The notes under the pieces were generated by a model, which did no database searches, was not told the origin of the DNA, and saw only the letters and a program-made list of their open reading frames with translations. Both the position numbers and the translations under genes were made by a program. Source: Candidatus Proteinoplasmatales archaeon SG8-5 (GTDB taxonomy: Archaea; Thermoplasmatota; Thermoplasmata; SG8-5). Taken from it: a DNA stretch of 15,658 bases. Of this stretch, positions 1-5,971 are shown one piece after another. The stretch is taken from contig LSSH01000070.1 of the NCBI GenBank assembly GCA_001595885.1, forward strand, positions 1-15,658, in the 5' to 3' direction. Positions within the stretch are counted from its first letter, which is position 1, and every line of letters starts with the position of its first letter.

Positions 1-20
1 CTTGTTGTTATACCAAAAAC

Positions 21-28
21 GATAAATG
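21..28 (+). promoter_or_regulatory. Candidate TATA box of the tRNA gene
   Basis: GATAAATG lies 24-31 nt before the first base of the tRNA, preceded by an A-rich stretch that could serve as a BRE. Spacing fits an archaeal promoter; the match to the TATA consensus is weak. Confidence 0.35.
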
Positions 29-51
29 CAAGTGGAATATGACTTAGCATT

Positions 52-263
52 GGGCCCATAGGGTAGTCTGGATTATCCTGCAGGCCTTCGGAGCCTGCGA
101 CTGGGGTTCGAACCGAAGGCCAGCGGATCCACTAAATCGCTGGCAGAGCTGGTCGAGGCGCTGGCCAGAAACGGTATGAGGCTTAGTACAACCATATCTG
201 GTCCAGCGACCGAAAATTGCGTAGCATCCGATACAGACTTCGTTGGAAATCCCCGTGGGTCCG
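52..263 (+). tRNA. tRNA-Arg(UCG), interrupted by a T-loop intron
   Basis: Exon 1 is 52-112 and exon 2 is 250-263. Seen: acceptor strand GGGCCCA (52-58) pairs with TGGGTCC (256-262), seven pairs including one G-U; discriminator base G263. The D-arm has A14, G18-G19 and A21 equivalents. The anticodon stem CAGGC/GCCTG (81-85/93-97) closes the loop CTTCGGA (86-92), giving anticodon UCG, which reads CGA arginine codons. Joining A112 to T250 restores the consensus T-loop TTCGAAT and T-stem GGGG/CCCC plus a U-G pair. The spliced molecule is 75 nt; a 3' CCA is not encoded. The D-arm and anticodon arm closely resemble archaeal tRNA-Arg(UCG). Read without splicing, the gene would look like a tRNA cut off in its T-arm. 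Confidence 0.88.
113..249 (+). other. 137-nt tRNA intron at position 59/60 with bulge-helix-bulge splice sites
   Basis: Seen: the exon stem GGGG/CCCC is followed on the 3' strand by the bulge A248-A249-T250, then a central four-pair helix 107-110/244-247 (two Watson-Crick, two G-U), then the 5' bulge A111-A112-C113, then an intron helix CGAAG/CTTCG (114-118/238-242). Cleavage after the second base of each bulge, the usual rule of the archaeal splicing endonuclease, gives an exact T-loop. The intron interior folds further. There is a hairpin GCCAGCG/CGCTGGC (119-125/138-144) and a longer one in which 159-169 pairs with 197-208 with one bulged base (T202). No box C/D motifs or homing-endonuclease ORF are visible. 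T243 is unpaired or pairs with A111, so the motif is slightly relaxed. Confidence 0.82.
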
Positions 264-272
264 TTTTATTTT
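264..272 (+). terminator. T-rich terminator after the tRNA
   Basis: TTTTATTTT starts immediately after the discriminator base of the tRNA. Archaeal RNA polymerase terminates at oligo-T tracts, so this is the likely tRNA terminator. The facing gene (flavin reductase-like, minus strand) ends at 330. Confidence 0.55.
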
Positions 273-329
273 GATTGGAGCTCGTTTCCATTTCGTGGGT
301 TGCTTAGTCATACTACCAGAAGTGTACCA

Positions 330-812
330 TTAGATATCGAACTTCGACCTGAACCACTTGAGCGGCTTGTTCTCCGGGCCCTTCCAGGCCTCGATCACCT
401 CGCCGAAGACGGCAAAGTGGTCGCCTATCTCAGCGGTGTGCATCTTCCTGCAGACGAAGGCCGCTACCGATTCGGGAATCAGAGGGACGTCCTCTTGACC
501 GAGGTAGGGGTCGATGCCCAGGGTGTTGAACTTGTTGGTGTCGCGACCGCTCTTGGTGCCGAATATCTCGGCTATCCTCTCCTGGCCTTCGCCTAATACC
601 GAAACACCGAAGTGCTCGGTCTTCTGCATCATGTCCCAGGTGTGCCGCAACGGGCTTATCGATACATAGCCTATTGGAGGGTCGATCGACGTCTGGGCGA
701 CCCAGGCCGCGGTCATTCCGTTGACCTCGTCCCCGTTCCGCACGCTGATAATGGCGACGGGATGCGAAAAGTGGGACAGCGCTTTGCTCACGTCAAGTTG
801 CTCGTAACTCAT
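330..812 (-). CDS. Flavin reductase-like FMN-binding protein
   Basis: A 160-residue protein of the flavin reductase (HpaC/DIM6-NTAB, split-barrel FMN-binding) family. Seen: an N-terminal segment typical of the family (HFSHPVAIISV, then GMTAAWVAQTSIDPP), an HFGVSVL strand in the middle, a GDHFAVFGEV strand near the C-terminus and a terminal WFRSKF. Known members bind FMN and pass NAD(P)H electrons to free flavin or a partner; the partner cannot be read here. The start is supported by AGGTGAG at -12 to -6, which overlaps the stop of the VOC gene 9 nt upstream. The gene is the last of the protease-VOC-flavin reductase unit. Length is normal. The fold is well supported; the exact activity is not. 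Confidence 0.8.
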   Translation of the reverse strand: MSYEQLDVSKALSHFSHPVAIISVRNGDEVNGMTAAWVAQTSIDPPIGYVSISPLRHTWDMMQKTEHFGVSVLGEGQERIAEIFGTKSGRDTNKFNTLGIDPYLGQEDVPLIPESVAAFVCRKMHTAEIGDHFAVFGEVIEAWKGPENKPLKWFRSKFDI

Positions 813-821
813 TCTCTCACC

Positions 822-1172
822 TCATATCGGTTCTGTTGGATGCAGGAATTGCTGGAATTCGATCGGGCGGCCTTCGGGGTCCTTTGCGAAGAAATTGTAG
901 ATGTTGAATTTCTCGTTGACCTTTGGCTCCGAGGTCGCCAGCTCCCTGACCCTGTCGAATATCTTGTCCACCTCTTCCCTGGTCTCGTAGAAGAACGTGA
1001 TCAAGAGGGAGAGGTCAGCGTCGCCGGTTTGATGGAATCCGATGAGCATGTTGTCGAATCTGAGTATGGCGATGTCGGGCTGCTCGAGCCACACTTCCAT
1101 GCCCACGGTGTTGAGGTAGAAATCCCGGACCGTGTGCAACATCCCGGTCCTCACGAACACTATTCCGCCCAT
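822..1172 (-). CDS. VOC (glyoxalase/bleomycin-resistance fold) family protein
   Basis: A 116-residue single-domain protein of the vicinal oxygen chelate superfamily. Seen: an opening strand GIVFVRT, then VRDFYLNTVGMEVW, the classical first beta-alpha-beta unit of the fold, and the late FAKDPEGRPIEFQQF segment whose Glu is in the usual metal-ligand position. Members include glyoxalase I, dioxygenases and binding proteins; the substrate here is unknown. The start codon lies 13 nt inside the end of the upstream hydrogenase protease gene, suggesting translational coupling. No strong ribosome site precedes it, but the alignment to the family start favours this ATG. Being between a hydrogenase protease and a flavin reductase is unusual for the family. 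Confidence 0.8.
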   Translation of the reverse strand: MGGIVFVRTGMLHTVRDFYLNTVGMEVWLEQPDIAILRFDNMLIGFHQTGDADLSLLITFFYETREEVDKIFDRVRELATSEPKVNEKFNIYNFFAKDPEGRPIEFQQFLHPTEPI

Positions 1173-1618
1173 TCCAATACCAGCTCCCGTATCCTGTCTG
1201 CCAGTACTTCAAGGTTGCCCCGCACGGGCTCCGACATTTCCGTGGAGTGCTCCAGTTTGACCGGTTGGATGGCGGCGATCATGATCCTTTGCGGGCACTG
1301 GTCTATTTGCCTGGCAAGCTCGATGACCTTGAGAATGTCCACGTCGTGCAATGAGTATCCTACGGTCTTGACAGAGTTCACATCGTCGGGAGAGAATATC
1401 CTGACCTCGCCCGGCTCTCCGCCGAAGTCCACGGCATCGGCAAGCACAACGCTGTCGAAGCCCTCCATCCTGTGCAGGAGGGTCAGACCGCCGCTGCCCA
1501 GCTCGATTATGTCGACCTCAGGCATGTGAATTCCCCTTAAGATGTCAAGCACGGCCACGCCAGCACCGTCGTCGCTCATGAGCGGGTTGCCTATGCCTAT
1601 CACTGCTATCCTGGACAT
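1160..1618 (-). CDS. [NiFe]-hydrogenase maturation protease (HyaD/HycI family)
   Basis: A 152-residue endopeptidase that removes the C-terminal peptide of the hydrogenase large subunit after nickel insertion. Seen: the N-terminal motif GIGNPLMSDDGAGV with acidic nickel-sensing residue D16 or D17, a second acidic site in LADAVDFGG (D61), and the histidine in YSLHDVDIL (H91), the three positions that recognise nickel in characterised members. The natural substrate is almost certainly the large subunit encoded 59 nt upstream. An in-frame ATG at 1660 would add 14 residues, but a TATA box at 1643-1650 would then lie inside the coding region; the ATG at 1618 matches the family start and suggests a leaderless or near-leaderless mRNA. 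The stop overlaps the VOC gene start. Confidence 0.93.
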   Translation of the reverse strand: MSRIAVIGIGNPLMSDDGAGVAVLDILRGIHMPEVDIIELGSGGLTLLHRMEGFDSVVLADAVDFGGEPGEVRIFSPDDVNSVKTVGYSLHDVDILKVIELARQIDQCPQRIMIAAIQPVKLEHSTEMSEPVRGNLEVLADRIRELVLEWAE

Positions 1619-1631
1619 GATAAAATGTGAA

Positions 1632-1656
1632 AAGGGGAAGAGGTTTAAAACCCCTT
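1632..1656 (-). promoter_or_regulatory. Promoter of the protease-VOC-flavin reductase unit
   Basis: On the minus strand TTTTAAAC (1643-1650) lies 25-32 nt before the protease ATG at 1618, the right distance for transcription starting at or next to the ATG. No Shine-Dalgarno sequence is seen before this ATG, which agrees with a leaderless transcript. The box is enclosed by a 6-bp inverted repeat AAGGGG (1632-1637) and CCCCTT (1651-1656), a possible operator. Confidence 0.55.
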
Positions 1657-1676
1657 CCATTTGAGTCGGTCTCCGC

Positions 1677-2975
1677 CTATCGCTTCCATGTCACGTCAAG
1701 GTAGTGGCACGAACAGGATATGCACGGGTCATAGGCCCTTACCAGCATTTCAAGCAGGAGCTCGATGTCCTTCTCTGGCATGTCGATGATGGTCGGTGCG
1801 AAGGCCTTGAAGTCCTGGTTGATGTTGTTGTGGTTCTGGTTGGTAGGGATGATGCAGTTTGCCTTCGTGCAGATGCCCTTGTCGTTGTAGGTGTAATCGT
1901 GGAAGAGGATTCCACGGGGGACGTCGACTGCGCTCACACCGCGACCGGCCTTGACCTCGTAGTCCGCGCATATGTTCTTACCGTCGTAGTTCTCGAGCAC
2001 CTGATCGATCCATGCGAGCGATGTCTCCACGTCGTTGAAGCACTCGATGAGCTGCGCCACCGAGTTCATGAACGGGTTGTGGCAGACAGGCGCCAGTCCA
2101 AATTTCCCGGCCCACTCCTTGGCCAGCGGCGAGAGCAGGTCATAGTTCAGGTTGAACCTTGCCAGCGCGCCCACCATGTAGGATTCCCTGTTGTGCTTGG
2201 TGAACTTGGCCGTGGAGTACGGCACGACGAACTCATTTGTCACGCTGAGGTACTGGTCCACAGGCCACTTGCCGCCGTCGGTAGAACCTATCATACCGTC
2301 GTAGATGGCGTATTCGTCGTCACGGGTAACGGCGATGAACTCGGTCTCCCTTGTGAAGTCGGGAAGCGCACCGGCGTTTGCCAGCACGATTTCCGCGACG
2401 TCGTTGAACGTGGGTACGGCGTCCACGAGCTGCTGCCTTAACTCCTTTATCTGCTTCTCTGACGGTATGGAAGTGAAACCGCCCGGGACCATGTTGGTGG
2501 GATGGGTAGTGCGGCCTGCGAAGAGGTCTGACATCTCGTTGGCCAATCTGTGCAACTTGACGATCTTCAATACGGCATCGGGATGCGTCTCTATCAACGG
2601 GAATACGCTCCCGACCCCTAGGAGGTCAGGCGCAATCAGGTAGCCCACGTGAAGGACATGGCTCTGCAGGTTCTCTGCCGCCTTGATCAGTCTCCTGAGG
2701 AGTTCTGACTGGTCGGATAGCTGGATGCCCATCGCGGCCTCCGTTGCCTTCAATGAGGCTTCGGTGTGGCCTATCGAGCAGATGCCGCATATCCTGCAGG
2801 TTACGTGTGCCATCTCGTAGTGGGTCCGGCCGCGGGCGAAGGATTCGAAGAACCTCGGGGCCTCCGAGACCTGCCACTGCACTTTCTCGACGGTTCCGTC
2901 CTTGGCGTTCAGCACGATGTTACCGTGGCCCTCGACCCTTGTCAGGTGCTCCACGAATATGTTTACGTCTGCCAT
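1677..2975 (-). CDS. hydA: Group 3b [NiFe]-hydrogenase large (alpha) subunit
   Basis: A 432-residue catalytic subunit carrying the Ni-Fe centre. Seen: LTRVEGHGN near the N-terminus (E15), the first nickel-ligand motif RICGICSIGH (C63, C66), and the second DPCISCSCH (C418, C421). Only eight residues follow the terminal histidine; these would be removed by the maturation protease encoded just downstream. The start at 2975 is preceded by AGGGAGGTGA at proper spacing and lies one nucleotide after the small-subunit stop; a longer in-frame start at 3044 would lie inside that gene and lacks support. In the operon with a CEGC-type small subunit and a beta/gamma diaphorase, it fits soluble NADP-linked group 3b (sulfhydrogenase) enzymes, which oxidise or evolve H2 and may reduce sulfur. 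Odd: an additional Cys (C423) directly before the terminal His. Confidence 0.94.
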   Translation of the reverse strand: MADVNIFVEHLTRVEGHGNIVLNAKDGTVEKVQWQVSEAPRFFESFARGRTHYEMAHVTCRICGICSIGHTEASLKATEAAMGIQLSDQSELLRRLIKAAENLQSHVLHVGYLIAPDLLGVGSVFPLIETHPDAVLKIVKLHRLANEMSDLFAGRTTHPTNMVPGGFTSIPSEKQIKELRQQLVDAVPTFNDVAEIVLANAGALPDFTRETEFIAVTRDDEYAIYDGMIGSTDGGKWPVDQYLSVTNEFVVPYSTAKFTKHNRESYMVGALARFNLNYDLLSPLAKEWAGKFGLAPVCHNPFMNSVAQLIECFNDVETSLAWIDQVLENYDGKNICADYEVKAGRGVSAVDVPRGILFHDYTYNDKGICTKANCIIPTNQNHNNINQDFKAFAPTIIDMPEKDIELLLEMLVRAYDPCISCSCHYLDVTWKR

Positions 2976-2976
2976 T

Positions 2977-3753
2977 TCACTCACCTCCCTTCGATTTCTC
3001 GATGTACCGATAGGTGAACATGTTCTTCCTCCGCATGATGTCATCAGCTGTAAGCCCGTATTTTGCCAGGACCTCTGTGTGGGCCTTCACGTGCGGGTCG
3101 CTGACGAAGCCCCGGCAGCCCTCGCACTCGTTTCCGGCGGTCGGGCATGGCGCCCCGCAGCCGGCTCTGGCCAGAGGCCCCATGCAGAACTTGCCTATCT
3201 CGAACATGCATACGTTCTCCTTCTTCTTGCACTCGACGCATACCGGGTAATCCGGGATGGGCGGCTTCTTGCCGGTCAGTATGGCCACCAGCACCTTGCC
3301 GACCTCCTCCCTGTTGACCGGGCAGCCCGGTATGACATAATCAACGTCGACGACCTCGTCAAGCGCACGGTGTCTCGGTTGCTCGAAGAACGGGTTGTCG
3401 TCACCGGTGTGCTCCGCGCCCTCGTGTCGGCCGTACACTTCCTCTTTATTCTCCTGGGGCGTCCACTGGTTGCTAAGTCTTTGTATGCCGCCCAGGTGGG
3501 CGCAGGTCCCGAAGGCTATGAGGATGGACGCGTTCTCCCTGATCTTCTTCAGGCGCTCCACATCTATAGGTCTGGCTATCGAGCCCTCGACTATGGCGAT
3601 GTCGTAGTCGTCCGAGGCTTCCTTCATCACCTCTCTGAAGGCCACTATATCGACCAGGCCGACAACGTCTATCACGCTCTCCTCCAGGTTGGCTATCTGC
3701 AACTGGCAGCCTTCGCAGCTGGCAAAGTCAAAGAATGCTATCTTGGGTTTCAT
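2977..3753 (-). CDS. hydD: Group 3b [NiFe]-hydrogenase small (delta) subunit
   Basis: A 258-residue iron-sulfur subunit that conducts electrons from the Ni-Fe site. Seen: proximal [4Fe-4S] ligands C13 and C16 in SCEGCQ, C84 in GTCAHLGG and C144 in PGCP; then CVECKKKENVC, FCMGP, GCGAPCP and CEGCRG supply eight more cysteines (C172, C175, C182, C190, C199, C203, C210, C213) for two further clusters. There is no twin-arginine signal, so the enzyme should be cytoplasmic. The start overlaps the stop of the upstream fused subunit by four bases (ATGA), and the end lies one base before the large-subunit ATG; its last codons contain that gene's ribosome site. Length is usual for group 3b small subunits. 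Confidence 0.93.
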   Translation of the reverse strand: MKPKIAFFDFASCEGCQLQIANLEESVIDVVGLVDIVAFREVMKEASDDYDIAIVEGSIARPIDVERLKKIRENASILIAFGTCAHLGGIQRLSNQWTPQENKEEVYGRHEGAEHTGDDNPFFEQPRHRALDEVVDVDYVIPGCPVNREEVGKVLVAILTGKKPPIPDYPVCVECKKKENVCMFEIGKFCMGPLARAGCGAPCPTAGNECEGCRGFVSDPHVKAHTEVLAKYGLTADDIMRRKNMFTYRYIEKSKGGE

Positions 3754-5672
3754 TCGAACGCCTCCGGTTGGTCCTTTATTTCTTTATAATTGAATACCGG
3801 GCCCTCTTTGCAGACGTAGACGCCGTTGATCTGGCAGTGTCCGCACTTGCCAACGCCGCACTTCATCCTCCGCTCCAGGGAGACGATGATGTTCTCCTCG
3901 GGCATGCCAGTCTTGGTGAGGTCTGCAATGACAAACCGGTAGAATATCGGCGGTCCGACGACGATGGCCGTGGTGTTCTTGGGGTCAAACTCTACCTTGG
4001 GTATCAGTGTTCCCACGACGCCGATATCGCCCTCCCATCCTTCATCCTCGGTGCAGCTGTCCACTGTCAGAAGGTGCCTGAAGTCGCTCCTGTCCTTCCA
4101 GGTCTTAATCTCCTCGGAGAACAGGAGTTCGCACGGCTCCTTGCACCCGTAAAGGATAGTCACATCGCCGAATTCGCCGCGGTTGTTCAGGACATGGTTG
4201 TACAGCGAGCGCATTGGCACGACGCCCAGGCCGCCCCCGATGAAGAGGAGGTTCTTGCCCTTCAGGGCCTCCACGTCGAAACCGGTGCCGAATGGGCCTC
4301 TGATCCCTATCTTGTCCCCTGGTTGCATCTTATGCAGCTTTGAGGTGACATCTCCGACCTTCCTTACAACGGTCTCGAAGGTGTCGCCGCCAGGGGCAGA
4401 TGAGACAGATATCGGGGCCTCGCCGGTCCCCATGATCGAGACCTCGACGAATTGACCGGGCTGGTGACCGAGCGGCTTGCCGTCGTCGAGAGCGATCTCG
4501 AACAGGGTCTCCCGGTCAGTGAGTTTTTCAACGCGCTTCAATGTTGCCGACCTCGGTATGTACAGGAAATCCCCATCCGGTGCCCCAGCTATGTCAACGG
4601 GCCCCGCCCAGAGAGGTCTTGTTGACTCCTCTATGGGTTCGGTCGTGGTCTCGGCCAGCATATTGAACAGTTCAACTGGGTCGGCAATATCGGGTACGCA
4701 CTGGGTCGCGCAACGCCCGCAGCCAACACAGGCCAGGAAATCAAGGTTATCGGGCAGGTATCTGCCCTTCCTGTTGAATCGGTGCCTGTACCTGTCCTCT
4801 TTCTTCTCACGGAAGATCTCGCCGGTACCCACTTTGGTGAAGTCTCTCAACAGACAGCCGTCCCAGGTCCTCTTTCGCTCACCAGTTGAAACGTCGAGGT
4901 TGACCTCGTCCGTAACGTCGTAGCAGAAGCATGTCGGACAGACGAGGGTGCATGTTCCGCAGGCCAGACATTTCTCCGCCTGCTCGGCCCATACATCGCT
5001 GCCATAGTTCTTTGCCAGCAGGTCATACCAACCCTTGGGGTTGACGTTCAGGTCCCTTGTGGCCTTTCTGAATATCTCCTGCTGCATGCTCTGGACCTTC
5101 TCGACCTCCTCCAGGGTGGCGTCCCTGACGTTGGCCTTGTCAAGGAGGGAACCACCGACATCTGAACCGGCTATCACGGCGATGTTGTCGCCGTTGACCG
5201 TCAGCATAAGGTCAAAGGCGGCCTCCGGAGGTCCGCCCATCGCTTGCACGAAGTTGCCGTAGAAAGCCTTCTCGGAGACATTCACCGGCATCAGCCCGAT
5301 AAGAACGGTGTTCTTTCGTTTCTGCAGGTAATTGTCGTCAACGTTCGTGTCCAGGAAGTACTTGTCCATCTGTTGGATCGCACCGAGGTCGTAAGGGTGT
5401 ATGCCAATGATGACCGTCTTCTTCGTTACTGCGGGTTTGGCTACCTTGCCCTCGGCGAGGTCAAAGGTCATCATGGTCTCGTACTGCGGCAGGAAATACT
5501 TCTTTGGGGGAAGTATCGTCACGTCGTAGTCGAGGCGCAGGTCATCGGCGGAGTCCAGCGGTCCAAAGACAAATTTCTCTCCCTTGGAAATCACTCCTTC
5601 AACGTTCATCGAATCGTCCTCTATCAGGGCGTTGACGAACGCTGAGAAATCCTCTTTCGATAAGATTTTCAT
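3750..5672 (-). CDS. Fused hydrogenase beta-gamma subunit (iron-sulfur HydB plus FAD/NAD(P) diaphorase HydG)
   Basis: A 640-residue protein joining two subunits that are separate in Pyrococcus sulfhydrogenase. Residues about 1-345 match the beta subunit, with two ferredoxin-type cluster motifs: C235/C238/C241/C245 (followed by CPTCFC) and C315/C318/C321/C325. Residues about 370-640 match the gamma subunit: a flavin-binding barrel with PISVSSAP (420-427), an NAD(P) domain opening with LLFIGGGLGVVP (475-486), and C-terminal [2Fe-2S] cysteines C605, C610, C613, C621. It would pass electrons between NADP(H), FAD and the hydrogenase core. An AAAGGGAGG ribosome site supports the ATG at 5672 over an in-frame ATG at 5699. 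First gene of the operon; overlaps the next by ATGA. No stop or frameshift separates the two halves. Confidence 0.92.
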   Translation of the reverse strand: MKILSKEDFSAFVNALIEDDSMNVEGVISKGEKFVFGPLDSADDLRLDYDVTILPPKKYFLPQYETMMTFDLAEGKVAKPAVTKKTVIIGIHPYDLGAIQQMDKYFLDTNVDDNYLQKRKNTVLIGLMPVNVSEKAFYGNFVQAMGGPPEAAFDLMLTVNGDNIAVIAGSDVGGSLLDKANVRDATLEEVEKVQSMQQEIFRKATRDLNVNPKGWYDLLAKNYGSDVWAEQAEKCLACGTCTLVCPTCFCYDVTDEVNLDVSTGERKRTWDGCLLRDFTKVGTGEIFREKKEDRYRHRFNRKGRYLPDNLDFLACVGCGRCATQCVPDIADPVELFNMLAETTTEPIEESTRPLWAGPVDIAGAPDGDFLYIPRSATLKRVEKLTDRETLFEIALDDGKPLGHQPGQFVEVSIMGTGEAPISVSSAPGGDTFETVVRKVGDVTSKLHKMQPGDKIGIRGPFGTGFDVEALKGKNLLFIGGGLGVVPMRSLYNHVLNNRGEFGDVTILYGCKEPCELLFSEEIKTWKDRSDFRHLLTVDSCTEDEGWEGDIGVVGTLIPKVEFDPKNTTAIVVGPPIFYRFVIADLTKTGMPEENIIVSLERRMKCGVGKCGHCQINGVYVCKEGPVFNYKEIKDQPEAFE

Positions 5673-5702
5673 CTTTTGCCTCCCTTTATTATTGTTCACC
5701 TA

Positions 5703-5774
5703 ACTGTATACTGTTATTAGATTAAGACGTGTAAATGGATGGTAATATAAATATTCATTGCAAATGTATACAGT
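5703..5774 (-). promoter_or_regulatory. Hydrogenase operon promoter with flanking inverted half-sites
   Basis: On the minus strand TTTATATT (5744-5751) is a good archaeal TATA box; transcription would start near 5720, leaving about 50 nt of leader before the ATG at 5672. Two copies of GTATACAGT in opposite orientation flank it: as ACTGTATAC at 5703-5711 in the presumed leader and as GTATACAGT at 5766-5774 upstream of the box. The proximal copy sits in a 16-bp near-palindrome (5701-5716; TAAC and GTTA at the ends). These look like operators for a dimeric regulator; the regulator is not in the window. Confidence 0.5.
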
Positions 5775-5889
5775 ATTTACGACTCCACATCCGAATTTAT
5801 GTATTGGGATCTAATGTCCGGAGTATCATGCTTGATTGGATATTACAACAGTTGTTCCCGACGTAAGACGTGCTGAGCAAGGCGGAGAT

Positions 5890-5935
5890 AGGAACATTCC
5901 TATAGATTTATACTGGTTTACATTATGCTGTTCCT
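5890..5935 (+). promoter_or_regulatory. Promoter and possible operator of the CoADR-rhodanese gene
   Basis: TTTATAC (5907-5913) is a candidate TATA box about 60 nt before the ATG at 5972, so transcription would start near 5937 with a leader of about 35 nt. The box is enclosed by a perfect 7-bp inverted repeat, AGGAACA (5890-5896) and TGTTCCT (5929-5935), the right arm lying at the expected transcript start. The ribosome site AGGTGTGAT is at 5961-5969. The stretch between here and the hydrogenase promoter (about 5775-5889) shows no ORF, only a short dyad ACAAC-A-GTTGT at 5845-5855. Confidence 0.45.
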
Positions 5936-5971
5936 GAGTAATAACTATAATGGATATGCCAGGTGTGATAA

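Noticed and set aside
52..120. Truncated tRNA or tRNA-end attachment site of an integrated element
   Set aside because: The missing 3' part is present at 250-263 and the junctions fit a bulge-helix-bulge, so an intron explains the sequence; no integrase or duplicated tRNA end is seen.
113..249. Box C/D guide RNA inside the tRNA intron
   Set aside because: No RTGATGA and no CTGA pair at suitable positions.
612..1529. Long plus-strand reading frame
   Set aside because: It lies opposite three well-supported minus-strand genes (flavin reductase, VOC, protease); its translation shows no family signature and is a high-GC shadow.
1704..2441. Plus-strand reading frame opposite the hydrogenase large subunit
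   Set aside because: It is the antisense of a conserved gene with no recognisable domain or ribosome site.
2902..3789. Plus-strand reading frame across the small subunit
   Set aside because: Low-complexity antisense shadow; the minus-strand gene has all cluster motifs.
1677..5672. Group 3c Mvh/Hdr hydrogenase
   Set aside because: No mvhD or hdrA-type gene; the fused diaphorase with FAD, NAD(P) and [2Fe-2S] sites points to group 3b.
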